A stretch of 64,000 nucleotides of DNA from Bog-159 sp963738345 (GCA_963738345.1 CAVTWI010000002.1:6572001-6636000), one strand, 5' to 3'; shown: positions 1 to 9,456, counted from the stretch's first letter. Program-made: numbers and translations. Notes: generated by a model from the sequence alone, not told the origin.

Positions 1-437
1 AACACCAGGACTACGGACCGTCCCTGCCGCAGCGCGTCTTCGTAAAAAAAGATCTCGTCGGAAGGTACGCCATCGTTGTTTTTGGTATCCGCCGCATCGC
101 CCAACGCCGCGCCCGCTACGACTCCGCCCGTGCCGAGTATTGCCGCTCCTAACAGACCGAATGCCAGCACGGGGCCGACGCCCGGGATCAAGGCCGTCGC
201 CGCGATGCCCAGTTCCAGGCCTCCCGCAATGCCGATGGCGCCGCCGAGCATCCCGCCGATTGCGCCTCCCACGCCAGGCTGCTCGGTTTCCGAAGTTGGG
301 ATGGCGTGGATCTGCTCCTCCGGCGATCCCGGTGATAGTAGGTTGATTTGATTTTCACGGAATCCGTTCAGCGCCAATTCGGCGGCTGCTGCCCGAGCCA
401 TTTGATGCGACCGGAAAACGCCAGCAACAGTTTTCAT
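1..437 (-). CDS. Glycine-zipper membrane protein with YflT-like N-terminus (partial)
   Basis: The gene reads leftward and runs off the window edge, leaving 145 residues visible. The first ~35 residues (MKTVAGVFRSHQMARAA onward) resemble the short alpha/beta N-terminal domain of the YflT/general stress protein 17M family. Residues ~55-115 are a long Gly/Ala-rich hydrophobic stretch with repeated small-xxx-small spacing (GVGGAIGGMLGGAIG), typical of a glycine-zipper hairpin in the inner membrane. A polar segment and the start of a second alpha/beta-like stretch (IFFYEDALRQGRSVVLV) follow. The start is the only ATG before the hydrophobic part; no strong Shine-Dalgarno is visible. A stress-related role is inferred from family resemblance only. 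Confidence 0.7.
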   Translation of the reverse strand, partial: MKTVAGVFRSHQMARAAAAELALNGFRENQINLLSPGSPEEQIHAIPTSETEQPGVGGAIGGMLGGAIGIAGGLELGIAATALIPGVGPVLAFGLLGAAILGTGGVVAGAALGDAADTKNNDGVPSDEIFFYEDALRQGRSVVLV

Positions 438-551
438 GGCAATAACGCTCTGCACGTGAAATTCCGTGGTGCGACCTTGCCTGCGGCGTTACGTGCCAAT
501 TGTCACTATGGCGATGCTATGGCTCACCTACAATTAAGTAACGGTCAGGCT

Positions 552-1247
552 ATGAACTTCCCCGCATTGTATTTCCTCGCCGCAATCTTGCTGTCGCCGC
601 CCGCCCATGCTGCGGGGTGTCTGGATCTGCGGGATGCGAAACAGATCGTTGCGCGGATGGAACAGCACAATCAGGAGCGGGCCGCATCGGTGGCACGCTA
701 CGTCTGCCTCCGCACTTACGCATTAACCAATCGCCGCTTCAACAAATCCGCGCGGATCGATGTCCGCATGACCTATACCGCACCCGGCCACAAGACTTTC
801 GAAATTCTATCTGAGACCGGACTCTCGGTGATCCGCCAGCGCGTACTGAAGAAGATGATCGAAGCCGAAGAGGAAGCCAGCCGCAACGGCGTCCGCGAAA
901 CCAATCAGATCTCGAGCGCCAATTACACGTTTCGCCTGCTTGGAACCGGAACTCAAGAGGGCCGGGACGCGTATATCCTGGACTTGCAACCCCGCGTTCC
1001 GTCCAAGTTTCTGGTGCGAGGCCGCATTTGGGTGAATTGCGATGACTTCGCCATCGTTCGGCTGGAAGGGGCGCCCGCCGTGAAACCGTCCGCTTTCATA
1101 CGCAATATCCATGTCGTGCAGCAGTACCAGAAGATAGGAACTCTATGGCTGCCGCTCTATAACAGGTCCATGTCCGACTCCTTCTGGTTTGGTCATTCCG
1201 ACGTGACCATTGATTCGTCGGATTACCGCATCACGCCGAAACCTTAG
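552..1247 (+). CDS. Exported LolA-like / outer-membrane lipoprotein-sorting-like protein
   Basis: A 231-residue protein. The ATG at 552 is preferred over upstream in-frame starts because it gives a clean signal peptide (hydrophobic core LYFLAAILL, cleavage near AHAAG). The mature part has an early Cys/Arg-rich helix (ERAASVARYVCLRTYAL) and then alternating beta strands ending in LWLPLYNRSMSDSFWF. That layout is typical of the LolA-like single-sheet proteins common in Acidobacteriota. It probably acts in the periplasm, possibly binding a lipid or lipoprotein, but the ligand cannot be read from the sequence. The next gene starts 54 bp downstream on the same strand. Confidence 0.6.
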   Translation: MNFPALYFLAAILLSPPAHAAGCLDLRDAKQIVARMEQHNQERAASVARYVCLRTYALTNRRFNKSARIDVRMTYTAPGHKTFEILSETGLSVIRQRVLKKMIEAEEEASRNGVRETNQISSANYTFRLLGTGTQEGRDAYILDLQPRVPSKFLVRGRIWVNCDDFAIVRLEGAPAVKPSAFIRNIHVVQQYQKIGTLWLPLYNRSMSDSFWFGHSDVTIDSSDYRITPKP

Positions 1248-1300
1248 CTGCCCCGGTTAACACTTCGCCCAACCCCGCCGTCCTACACGCGGAGGGTATA

Positions 1301-1957
1301 TTGGTGATCTTGAAACACGATACGCGCCGCACTTTCGTCGAGAAGGCTGCTCTGCTGCTTCCGGCGCTGGCGGCTTTGCGATTGAGCGCTGAAGAGCCTT
1401 TCGATGCGCTGCCCGCCAGCGCCTGGAAACGCGCCAGAAATAATGGCTTGGTGATGATCCACCGTCCCGCGCCGCGCAATCTGTCCTGGCAGGCGCGGAT
1501 TGTACAACCTTCCGAACCAGGCGACCCGCTGACCGTGTCGGGCTGCGTCTACGCACCGGACGGCATATCCACGGTGCCCGATGTTACGGTCTACGCCTAC
1601 AACACCGACGCCGCCGGCTACTATGGCGAGCACCGCGCGGAATATCCGCCGCGCATCTATGGCTGGATGCGCACCGGCGCTGACGGCAGATTCGAACTCC
1701 GCACCATTCACCCTGGCTGCTATCCGGATAAACAGATTCCGGCGCATATCCACTTCTCCTTCTGGGGCGGCGGCTATCCCTTGCAGTGGACCGAGGAACT
1801 ACGCTTCGAAGGCGAGCGCTATGTCACACCGGAATTGCTGGCGGAAGACGCGCGCTTGGGAGACTTTCGCACCATTCAGCGGCTCACGCGCGGTAGCGAT
1901 GGCGCGCTCCATTGCAGCGTCCGCATTCGTCTGCAACGCGAGACAAATTTTGTGTAG
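1301..1957 (+). CDS. Tat-exported intradiol ring-cleavage dioxygenase-like protein
   Basis: 218 residues starting at TTG, with GGAGGG 5 nt upstream. The N-terminus has a twin-arginine motif (TRRTFVEKA) followed by a hydrophobic stretch, so export through Tat is likely. The core matches the beta-sandwich of protocatechuate 3,4-dioxygenase-like proteins: GCVYAPDG, then a TGADGRFELRTIHPG strand pair, then CYPDKQIPAHIHF. Tyr141, His149 and His151 fit three of the four Fe(III) ligands; Tyr108 or Tyr120 could be the other Tyr. Intradiol enzymes split catechol-type rings between the two hydroxyls. Secreted single-domain relatives are common in soil bacteria, and the true substrate is unknown. The following serine hydrolase gene begins 23 bp downstream. 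Confidence 0.7.
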   Translation: MVILKHDTRRTFVEKAALLLPALAALRLSAEEPFDALPASAWKRARNNGLVMIHRPAPRNLSWQARIVQPSEPGDPLTVSGCVYAPDGISTVPDVTVYAYNTDAAGYYGEHRAEYPPRIYGWMRTGADGRFELRTIHPGCYPDKQIPAHIHFSFWGGGYPLQWTEELRFEGERYVTPELLAEDARLGDFRTIQRLTRGSDGALHCSVRIRLQRETNFV

Positions 1958-1980
1958 GTGAGGCGGGTGTATACTGTCCT

Positions 1981-3660
1981 GTGCTCACTACCATTCGACA
2001 TGCACTGACGATTGCCGTCCTGGCTAGTCTCCCGGCGGCTGCCCAGGACGCGCACCTTCGCGACCAAACCGACAAAGTCTTCGCCAAGTGGGATTCCACC
2101 GTTTCACCCGGCTGTTCCCTCTCTGTTATCAAAGACGGCCAGATCATTTACAAGCGCGGCTATGGAATGGCCGACCTCGATCACGACGTCCCAATTACGC
2201 CCGCCACCGTCTTCCACGTGGCCTCCATCTCCAAGCAGTTCACGGCCGCCGCTATCCTGCTACTGGCCCAGGACGGTAAGCTCTCGCTCGATGACGATGT
2301 CCACAAATACATCGCAGAGTTGCCGGACTTTGGTTCGCCCATCACTATCCGTGAACTCATCCACCACACCAGCGGCCTCCGCGATCAATGGGAACTGCTG
2401 GGCATGGCCGGATGGCGCTACTCGCTCGACCTCATTACCGACGACGATGTGATGGAGTTAATGGCCCGCCAACGCGACCTCAACTTCAAACCGGGCGAGA
2501 AGCATGTCTACTGCAACACCGGCTACACTCTGCTCGGCCAGATCGTAAAGCGGGTGAGCGGCCAATCGCTTCGCGACTTCACGGTCGCCCGTATCTTCGA
2601 GCCCTTGGGTATGACCAGCACCCATTTCCGCGACGACCACGCCGAGATCGTCAAACACATCGCCTACGGCTACGAAGAAGGAAACGGCCGGAACGTTTAC
2701 AAACTGAGCGTGACGAACTTCGATACTGTGGGCGCCACCAGTCTGCTGACCACCGTGGAGGACCTGGCGCGGTGGGATGAGAACTTTTATCATCCGCGTG
2801 TGGGCGGTCAAGCGCTGATTGCCGAACAGTTGCGGCGCGGCATTCTCAACAGCGGTAAAGAAATCGAGTACGCCTCCGGCCTGCAACATGGAAAGTATCG
2901 CGGACTTGCCACGGTAGATCACGGCGGCGCTGACGCGGGATACCGTGCCGACCTGCTCCGCTTTCCCCAACAGCACTTCTCGGTGGCCTGCCTCTGCAAC
3001 CAGGCCGAGACTAACCCTAGCCAACTCACCCGCAAGGTCGCCGATATTTATCTGGCGGATCAGTTGAAAGAGCCGGCACCGCCGCGCGTCGAACCGGCGG
3101 CCCAACCCGTTACGGTGCCGGAACAACGGCTCTCCCAACTCGCGGGCTTGTATTGGAAGGCGGATGACGAACGCGGCGTCCGCATTGTTCACAAAGAGGG
3201 CAAGCTGTTTTTGTCGGAGTCCGAAGAAGAGCTTCTGGAATTGTCTCCGCTGGGCGCCGATCGCTTTATGCTGATCGCCTTCCCGGTTGCGTTTGATTTC
3301 AGCCGGGCCGGGTCCAACGCGCCATGGCGGTTGAGCGTCAAATCGCAGGGGCAGGAGAAGGCCGACGTCTTCGAACGTGTGTCACCTTTTGAACCAAGCC
3401 GTGCCCAATTGGCCGGATACGCCGGATCGTATGTGAGCGCCGAGATCGATCCGGTGTACCGCATCGTTTTAGAGGACGGCGGCCTGGTGTTGAAACGCCT
3501 GAAATCCAAGCCGCAAAAACTGCGGCCGGCCATCCCGGAATATTTCGAAGGGCCTGACGGCAATCTCCATTTCGAGCGGGATGCCGCTGGAAACGTCACT
3601 GCCTTCCTGTTCAACTCGGGCCGGATCCAGAACTTCCGTTTTAGCAAGGTGAATCACTGA
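1981..3660 (+). CDS. Serine hydrolase, beta-lactamase class C-like
   Basis: 559 residues from a GTG at 1981, chosen because it gives a signal peptide (IAVLASLPAAAQ) and avoids overlap with the preceding gene. The penicillin-binding/class C fold is clear: the S-x-x-K motif is Ser82-Ile-Ser-Lys85 in HVASISKQF, Y-x-N is Tyr177-Cys-Asn179, and an HGG triad appears in VDHGGADAGY. A C-terminal extension of ~170 residues (two beta-rich repeats) resembles the DUF3471-type domain often attached to such hydrolases. Likely a periplasmic esterase, D-aminopeptidase or beta-lactamase-like enzyme; substrate not predictable. Its 3' end overlaps the convergent membrane-protein gene by 7 bp. Confidence 0.85.
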   Translation: MLTTIRHALTIAVLASLPAAAQDAHLRDQTDKVFAKWDSTVSPGCSLSVIKDGQIIYKRGYGMADLDHDVPITPATVFHVASISKQFTAAAILLLAQDGKLSLDDDVHKYIAELPDFGSPITIRELIHHTSGLRDQWELLGMAGWRYSLDLITDDDVMELMARQRDLNFKPGEKHVYCNTGYTLLGQIVKRVSGQSLRDFTVARIFEPLGMTSTHFRDDHAEIVKHIAYGYEEGNGRNVYKLSVTNFDTVGATSLLTTVEDLARWDENFYHPRVGGQALIAEQLRRGILNSGKEIEYASGLQHGKYRGLATVDHGGADAGYRADLLRFPQQHFSVACLCNQAETNPSQLTRKVADIYLADQLKEPAPPRVEPAAQPVTVPEQRLSQLAGLYWKADDERGVRIVHKEGKLFLSESEEELLELSPLGADRFMLIAFPVAFDFSRAGSNAPWRLSVKSQGQEKADVFERVSPFEPSRAQLAGYAGSYVSAEIDPVYRIVLEDGGLVLKRLKSKPQKLRPAIPEYFEGPDGNLHFERDAAGNVTAFLFNSGRIQNFRFSKVNH

Positions 3661-4811
3661 ACGGTAAGTACGAAATCCTTGTTGGCGACGGCATTGGCGG
3701 CATCGGCTACCTGGATGGAGAGCGTGACATCCTGTGCGGACGGCGGCGTTCCACTCAGTTCGCCCGCGGGAGTAAGTGTCAGCCATGTGGGCGGCGGGGT
3801 TGTGGCCGACCACGTGTAGGGTTTCTTTCCGTTGGCGGCTTGCAGCGTGGTCTTGTAGGGAACCCTCGCGGCCGCGTTGGGTAAGGGTGACGGCGTCGTG
3901 ATGGTTAGCTCGATACCTTTATCCTGGCGGGTGTCTTTGGCTGCGAACAACGCTTCGGCTACATCGCGCAGCTTACCCAATGCCTTGTCGGAAAATGCCC
4001 CCACCAATGCGGCCAGGGCCGTGATGCCGAATGGATTGATGGCTTTGATATCGGCGCCGCTGCCGGCCAGCAGTCCGCCCCGCATCACCATATAAAACAG
4101 AAAGGCGATACCCGCGCCCTCCCAGGGTTGGACCACATAAAACGTGAACCAGCTCTCGAACAGGATCTTCTTCCCGATAAAGTCCGCGATCGATTTTAAG
4201 GCGTAAACCGAAGACCCGAATGCGCCCGTGAACAATACCAGCAGGACCAGTTGCACTTCCACAGTGATCGGCCAACTCTTCGGGCCAAGGTACCAAAGGA
4301 CTCTCGCCGGTTCGACCCGCAGTATTTGACTCGGTAGCGACGCCGAGCCAGCGGAAACCTCTACTGCGATGGCGCCGGTTGCATTGACATCGGCACTGTT
4401 CAGCGTAACCGTAATCTTGTTCCCAGCTACTAACTGAAACTGCCGGACCACTCCGTTGAGTTTCACTTGCGTCTGCGCGGTAAATCCGCAGCCAAGCAGA
4501 TTGATATCGCGCGGCGCCGTCCCGGTGGACACAGAGTCAGGATCGAGCGCGACCAATTGTAAGTTGTCGCCTTTGCATTCCGGCGCCTTCCTGACTCGGT
4601 CCCAAGTTGGCGGTTGCACGTCCCACAGGCTGTAGACGGCATAGCCGGTGGCCGCAGTGGAAAAGACGAGGTAGGCAACCAGAAGACCTGCCTTCCACAA
4701 TTGCATCCGGCCAGACGGATCGAGGGTTAACTTCGGACGCGCCTGCTTCCATATAAGGCTGACCAGATATCCGGCCACCAATCCGGCGATCAACAAGCTC
4801 ACTGACAGCAT
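3654..4811 (-). CDS. Multi-pass membrane protein with IPT/TIG and putative-Ig domains
   Basis: 385 residues. The ATG at 4811 lies 11 bp after the SIR2-like stop, so the two are very probably cotranscribed. Hydrophobic helices lie at ~1-21, ~39-62, ~182-206 and ~231-250. Between the second and third lies a ~100-residue beta-rich segment with IPT/TIG character (INLLGCGFTAQTQVKLNG). After the last helix come an amphipathic linker (AFSDKALGKLRDVAEALF) and a C-terminal putative-Ig domain of He_PIG type (LTLTPAGELSGTPPSAQDV). The membrane-anchored Ig-like layout suggests a scaffold or sensor rather than an enzyme. The link to the SIR2 partner rests on gene order only. Confidence 0.7.
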   Translation of the reverse strand: MLSVSLLIAGLVAGYLVSLIWKQARPKLTLDPSGRMQLWKAGLLVAYLVFSTAATGYAVYSLWDVQPPTWDRVRKAPECKGDNLQLVALDPDSVSTGTAPRDINLLGCGFTAQTQVKLNGVVRQFQLVAGNKITVTLNSADVNATGAIAVEVSAGSASLPSQILRVEPARVLWYLGPKSWPITVEVQLVLLVLFTGAFGSSVYALKSIADFIGKKILFESWFTFYVVQPWEGAGIAFLFYMVMRGGLLAGSGADIKAINPFGITALAALVGAFSDKALGKLRDVAEALFAAKDTRQDKGIELTITTPSPLPNAAARVPYKTTLQAANGKKPYTWSATTPPPTWLTLTPAGELSGTPPSAQDVTLSIQVADAANAVANKDFVLTVQ

Positions 4812-4822
4812 GGAATCATCTC

Positions 4823-6031
4823 TTATCCGGCGGATCCGTTTGTGTTCTGGCGTTTCAGGAACGCTTCCAGGCCGCCAAGTTCCGGCGTCACCTCCCCAAA
4901 GAGCAGGCGGAACGGCGTAAGATCGCTCTCCCGAAGTTGGGCGACGATCACCTTCGGCGCCTTCTGCTTGCCCATCTTCCGGTCGTAGCCCCTGGCCTGA
5001 AACGCACGGATCAACAGAGAGCGTATGCCCAGGTCCTCCGGCGGCAACGAGTAACCGATCATATGCCATTTCTCGGCCCGGCGCATCGCCTCAAGCGCCG
5101 CCATCCAGATTTGCAGAATGTTGGGATCCCGAATGTCGCGAACCATGGAAGGCGCCACCATCACGTGCCGCAGCGGCCAATAGGTGCAGTGGCAGGTGTT
5201 GTACGGCGTGGGTCGCGGATCGAAACCCAGGTACGCGATATCTCCGAGGGGATTAATATAGGTATGCTCGCAGAGCGCGCAGCGCAGCCAGTTCAACGAT
5301 CCGTGCAGTTTGTAAATCGCCAGCCGCGGCTGCGCCGGCCGGTAGTGAAGCTCGCCCGATCCGGGATCCCGCCACGGGAAACCGAAATCGACATCGTGGA
5401 TGCCGATCGGCGCGCCATTCAGCCGCAATGCCCGGAAGACCTGCTCGGGAATCAGGTCATAGTTCGAGGTCACCACGGTGAGCTGAAGGGATGCGTCCAT
5501 TTCTCTCTGAACCCACGTGACCAATTGACGGAGCACGGCCTCATCGAGGCGTTCGGGGGGGATGCCGGAGGACAAGACTTCGGCGGCTTCACCCTTCACC
5601 ACCTCGCCATCGCTGGTGACCGGACCGGGATGATCAGGGTATTGCCGCCTCAGCACTTCATAGATGCCGCGTTCGAGCAGCATCCGGAGGGTTACCAGGT
5701 CCTTCGAAGCCTGATACGGTACGCCATCCGGCCCCGGTTTCAGATCGAGGGCCAGGGCGTTGCCCTGCTGCATGGCGTGATCCACCATCGACAGAAGATC
5801 GGTAATGAAGGGTGTGGCGCCCGCTGCCCCGGGCAATAGCGCATCGAACAGGCTCTGCAAGGCCTGGCGATTCTCGGCGGCGCCGGGAATGCTGCCGTCA
5901 AAAAGTTGCTTACTCGAAATGCGGGTCGCAATCTCGCCGAAGATCTCTTTGGTGAGCGGTAAGCCGAGACCCTTCGAGGCGCCCGCGCCTAAAAAGATGA
6001 CACTGCTGCCTTTCGGCTGCTTTCTGTCCAC
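4823..6031 (-). CDS. SIR2-like (sirtuin-fold) NAD-binding protein
   Basis: 402 residues if translation starts at the GTG at 6031; an upstream in-frame start at 6148 would overlap the divergent sigma-factor gene. The sirtuin fold is visible in order: a nucleotide-binding loop FLGAGASKGLGLP (GAGAS at residues 15-19), TSNYD (equivalent of the TQNxD NAD motif), KLHGSLNW with the catalytic-type His, a CxxC then CxC set (CALCEHTY and CHCTY) that could bind zinc, and GYSLPPEDLGIRSLL. Such SIR2-like proteins occur both as deacylases and as NADase effectors of antiviral systems. The partner downstream is a membrane protein rather than HerA, a TIR or an STPase, so no known defence system is matched. 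Confidence 0.8.
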   Translation of the reverse strand: MDRKQPKGSSVIFLGAGASKGLGLPLTKEIFGEIATRISSKQLFDGSIPGAAENRQALQSLFDALLPGAAGATPFITDLLSMVDHAMQQGNALALDLKPGPDGVPYQASKDLVTLRMLLERGIYEVLRRQYPDHPGPVTSDGEVVKGEAAEVLSSGIPPERLDEAVLRQLVTWVQREMDASLQLTVVTSNYDLIPEQVFRALRLNGAPIGIHDVDFGFPWRDPGSGELHYRPAQPRLAIYKLHGSLNWLRCALCEHTYINPLGDIAYLGFDPRPTPYNTCHCTYWPLRHVMVAPSMVRDIRDPNILQIWMAALEAMRRAEKWHMIGYSLPPEDLGIRSLLIRAFQARGYDRKMGKQKAPKVIVAQLRESDLTPFRLLFGEVTPELGGLEAFLKRQNTNGSAG

Positions 6032-6114
6032 AAATACTAGTGGCGGACGCCCGCAAAACGTTACAAAACACGAACCAACAATATCGGGAGGGCCGATTTC
6101 GTCTTTACTGGTAG

Positions 6115-6699
6115 GTGAACAACACCGTGAGTCTGGAGCGCATGGCACTCGAACAGGATGGCCAAATCTCCGGCGTGCTGAAGCGGGAAGGACTACGGCT
6201 TGGCAGCTTTATTCGCCGGCGGGTCCCCGATCCACGCGACGCCGAAGATATTCTTCGGGAAGCGTTCTACGAACTGGTGGAGGCCAACCGTAGGCTGATG
6301 CCGATTGAGCATCTGACCGGCTGGCTGTTTCGCGTGGCGCGTAATCGCATCACCGACTTATTCCGCAAGAAGCAGCCCGAAAGCTTCAGTGGTATGACCG
6401 TTGCTGACCAGGACGGCAGCCGCCACTCTTTAGAAGACATGCTGCCTTCACCCGATGCCGGTCCGGCTGCGCTTTACGCCCGCGGTGTGCTGATTGAGGA
6501 GCTTGAGTCGGCAATCGAGGAACTACCGGAGGAGCAACGCGAGGTATTTGTGGCGCACGAGATAGAAGGGCGTAGTTTCAAAGAAATCTCCCTCAGTACG
6601 GGAGTCAGTGTAAATACCCTGCTCTCGCGGAAGCATTACGCCGTGCTCCGCTTACGAGCGCGCTTGCAGAGCATTTACGACGAGTTTCTAAAAGGTTGA
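6115..6699 (+). CDS. Sigma-70 family RNA polymerase sigma factor (ECF-like)
   Basis: 194 residues, starting at GTG 6115 (a second in-frame GTG is at 6127). Region 2 is visible at ~35-85 (DAEDILREAFYEL, then GWLFRVARNRITDLFRKK, the -10 recognition and core-binding part). Region 4 is at ~135-185 (ELPEEQREVFVAHEIEGRSF, then an HTH around TGVSVNTLLSRKHYAVLRLR). There is no region 1.1 or 3, as in group 4 sigma factors. It is followed after 10 bp by a small membrane protein, which is the usual place for a cognate anti-sigma or accessory partner. The regulon is unknown. The SIR2-like gene diverges from its promoter region. Confidence 0.9.
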   Translation: MNNTVSLERMALEQDGQISGVLKREGLRLGSFIRRRVPDPRDAEDILREAFYELVEANRRLMPIEHLTGWLFRVARNRITDLFRKKQPESFSGMTVADQDGSRHSLEDMLPSPDAGPAALYARGVLIEELESAIEELPEEQREVFVAHEIEGRSFKEISLSTGVSVNTLLSRKHYAVLRLRARLQSIYDEFLKG

Positions 6700-6709
6700 G
6701 GAACGCAAA

Positions 6710-7054
6710 ATGAAAAAGAGATGGATTTTCCTGGTACCCGCGGCCATTGCTGCGATGCTGCTTTTTGCGGCTCTTGGCGGCGTGGTCGTGCAGCAACTGT
6801 GGAACTGGCTCTTACCACCGATCTTCAATTGGCCGGCAATCTCCTTCTGGCAAGGTCTTGGACTGCTGGCACTATGCCGGATCCTGTTCGGCGGATTCGG
6901 TTGCCATGGTTCGCATCGACCAGGCTTCCGGCGTCACAAGCACGGGAGCCCGGCGGACCGCTGGGATGCGATGACTCCCGATGAACGGGAGCGGTTCCGC
7001 CAGGGCGTGCGCCAACCCACGGACGCCGCCACAGGCGGAACCACGGCCTTGTGA
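6710..7054 (+). CDS. Small membrane protein downstream of the sigma factor
   Basis: 114 residues, preceded by a GAGG ribosome-binding site 10 nt before the ATG. Two hydrophobic helices are seen (~5-27 and ~44-64), followed by a His/Arg-rich cytoplasmic-type tail with the conserved-looking motif MTPDERERFRQGV. Sigma-factor genes in several phyla are followed by a two-helix protein carrying this tail. It could act as an anti-sigma or membrane tether, but no zinc-binding anti-sigma motif is present, so this is inference from position. The tail end is 13 bp from the convergent katG stop codon. Confidence 0.65.
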   Translation: MKKRWIFLVPAAIAAMLLFAALGGVVVQQLWNWLLPPIFNWPAISFWQGLGLLALCRILFGGFGCHGSHRPGFRRHKHGSPADRWDAMTPDERERFRQGVRQPTDAATGGTTAL

Positions 7055-7067
7055 AGTGATCCTAAGC

Positions 7068-9362
7068 TTAGCGATGGGCTAAATCGTAGCGATCCAGATT
7101 CATCACTTTATTCCACGCCGCCACGAAGTCCTTCACGAACGTCTCCTTCGAATCGTCGCTGGCATAGACCTCCGCGATGGCCCGAAGCTGGGAATTGGAA
7201 CCGAAGACAAGATCGGCGCGCGTGGCCGTCCACTTGATCTCGCCGGTCGCGCGATCGCAGCCCTCATACACGCATTCGGGTGTAGAAGATGGCCTGCCAC
7301 TTGGTATTCATGTCGAGCAGGTTGACGAAGAAATCATTCGTCAGCGTCTCCGGCCGGTTGGTGAAGACGCCGTGTTTGGACTGCCCGAAGTTGGCGTTCA
7401 GGGCGCGCATGCCGCCCACCAGAACCGTCATCTCGGGAGCGGTCAGGGTCAGCAACTGCGCCCGGTCCACCAGCAGTTCTTCCGCCGCTCTTTGGCGTCC
7501 GTTCCGCTGGTAGTTGCGGAATCCGTCCGCGGTCGGCTCCAGCACGGCGAAGGTATCGACGTCGGTTTGCTCCTGCGACGCATCCGTGCGCCCCGGCGTG
7601 AAAGGAACCTTCACTTCGTGCCCGGCCTTTTTCGCCGCTTCCTCGACGGCCGCGCAGCCGCCCAGAACGATCAGGTCGGCCAGGGAAACCTTCTTGCCGC
7701 CGGACTGCGCGCCGTTGAACTCTTGCGCGATCGCCTCCAACTTATCGAGAACCTGAGCCAGTTCGACCGGCTGATTCACTTCCCAATACTTCTGCGGCGC
7801 CAGGCGAATGCGGGCTCCGTTGGCGCCGCCGCGTTTGTCGCCGCCGCGGAACGTCGCCGCCGACGCCCAAGCCGTCGAGACCAGTTGGGAGATCGACAGT
7901 CCGGATGCCAGGATCTTGGCCTTCAGGCCGGCGATGTCTTCCTCGCCGATCAATTCGTGATCCACCGGCGGGAACAGGGTCCTGCCACAGCAGCGTCTCT
8001 TTGGGAACCAGCGGGCCAAGGTAGCGCGAAACGGGACCCATGTCGCGATGCGTCAGCTTGAACCAGGCTTTGGCGAACGCGTCGGCGAATTCCTGCGGGT
8101 TCTCATGGAAGCGCTTGGAGATCTTCGCGTAGGTCGGGTCCACCTTCAGCGCCAGATCGGTCGTGAACATCATGGGCGCGTGCTTCTTCGATGGATCGTG
8201 GGCATCCGGCACAGTATCCGCCCCGGCGCCGTTCTTCGGAGTCCACTGGTTAGCGCCCGCGGGACTCTTGGTCAGTTGCCAATCATAGCTGAACAGGTTG
8301 TCGAAGTAGTTGTTGTCCCACTTCACGGGATTGGTGGTCCATGCGCCTTCCAAGCCGCTGGTGACCGCGTGGGCGCCGACACCGCTGCCGAAGCTGTTCT
8401 TCCAGCCGAAGCCTTGCTCTTCGATGTCGGCGCCTTCGGGCTCGAGACCGACATACTTAGTCGCTTCGGCCGCGCCATGGGCTTTGCCGAACGTGTGTCC
8501 GCCGGCGATCAGCGCCACCGTCTCTTCGTCATTCATCGCCATGCGGCCGAACGTTTCGCGGATATCCCGCGCCGCGGCGACGGGGTCCGGATTGGCATTG
8601 GGCCCTTCCGGATTCACGTAGATCAGCCCCATCTGCACGGCGGCAAGAGGATTCTCGAGGTCGCGGTCGCCGCTATAACGCTCGTCTCCGAGCCACTTGC
8701 CCTCAGGCCCCCAATAGATATCTTCTTCCGGCTCCCAGATATCCGGACGCCCGCCGCCGAAACCGAAGGTCTTGAAGCCCATCGACTCCAGAGCAACGTT
8801 ACCCGTCAGGATCATCAGGTCGGCCCACGAGATTTTCTTGCCGTACTTCTGCTTGATCGGCCACAGCAGGCGGCGTGCCTTGTCGAGACTGACGTTGTCC
8901 GGCCAGCTATTGAGGGGAGCGAAGCGCTGCGCGCCGGAACCCGCGCCGCCGCGGCCATCGGCGATACGGTAGGTGCCCGCGCTGTGCCACGCCATGCGGA
9001 TGAAGAGCGGTCCATAGTGGCCGTAGTCGGCAGGCCACCAGGGCTGCGACGTCGGTCATCAGGGCATGCAGGTCTTTGATCACGGCATTCAGGTCCAGCG
9101 TCTTGAATTCCTCGGCGTAATTGAAGTCCTTCTCCATCGGATCGGACAAGGGGCAGCGCTGGTGCAGGATCTTCAGGTTCAGTTGATTCGGCCACCAGGC
9201 CGCATTCGCGGAGCCTCCGGCCGTGTGGCGGCGAGCGCCGCCCATCACCGGGCACTTGCTTTCTGGACCCTCGGATGCCGGGCGTGGGCTTTCCGTGGAC
9301 ACGCTTTGCGTCTTATGATCGGCGGTCGGCGGCGCCGATGCGGGAGTGACTGGTTTATCCAT
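7068..9362 (-). pseudogene. katG: Catalase-peroxidase KatG, disrupted by three +1 frameshifts
   Basis: The haem catalase-peroxidase that removes H2O2. Four collinear pieces in different frames cover the whole protein. The N-terminus includes KCPVMGGARRHTAG and ends near LHALMTD. Next comes the distal haem segment (ADYGHYGPLFIRMAWHSAG, read across the first break). The large central part has GGHTFGKAHGAAE (proximal His) and KWDNNYFDNLFSYDW. The C-terminal peroxidase-like domain contains PVDHELIGEEDIAGLK and ends YEGCDRATGEIKW onward. Removing one base near 9046-9054, 7963-7969 and 7287-7291 restores a 763-residue product, close to normal KatG length. The start ATG has AAGGA upstream. Either a recent pseudogene or insertion-type sequence errors. 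Confidence 0.9.
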
Positions 9363-9418
9363 AGATGTATGTTCCTTCGTTGAACCCTCAGTCTAACGTC
9401 CGCGCGCGCGCGAAACCC

Positions 9419-9456
9419 ATAGGGTATCGGCAATAATCGGAATAGGCATTGCCTAT
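9419..9456. promoter_or_regulatory. OxyR-type binding site between katG and the LysR-type gene
   Basis: The 92-bp region between the divergent genes contains an exact ATAG-N7-CTAT (9442-9445 and 9453-9456) inside a perfect inverted repeat ATAGGC-ATT-GCCTAT. Seven bases upstream is CAAT (9431-9434), one mismatch from CTAT, and ATAG at 9419-9422, one base off the expected spacing. The full OxyR consensus is ATAG-N7-CTAT-N7-ATAG-N7-CTAT. The site overlaps the regulator's start codon, which suggests autorepression plus control of katG. Confidence 0.6.

Noticed and set aside
8048..9079. Long plus-strand open frame of 343 codons opposite katG
   Set aside because: It is antisense to a clear catalase-peroxidase; its translation has no recognisable domain and the composition of a GC-rich shadow frame.
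7068..9362. Four separate small genes in the katG region
   Set aside because: The pieces are collinear parts of one catalase-peroxidase, joined by removing single bases.
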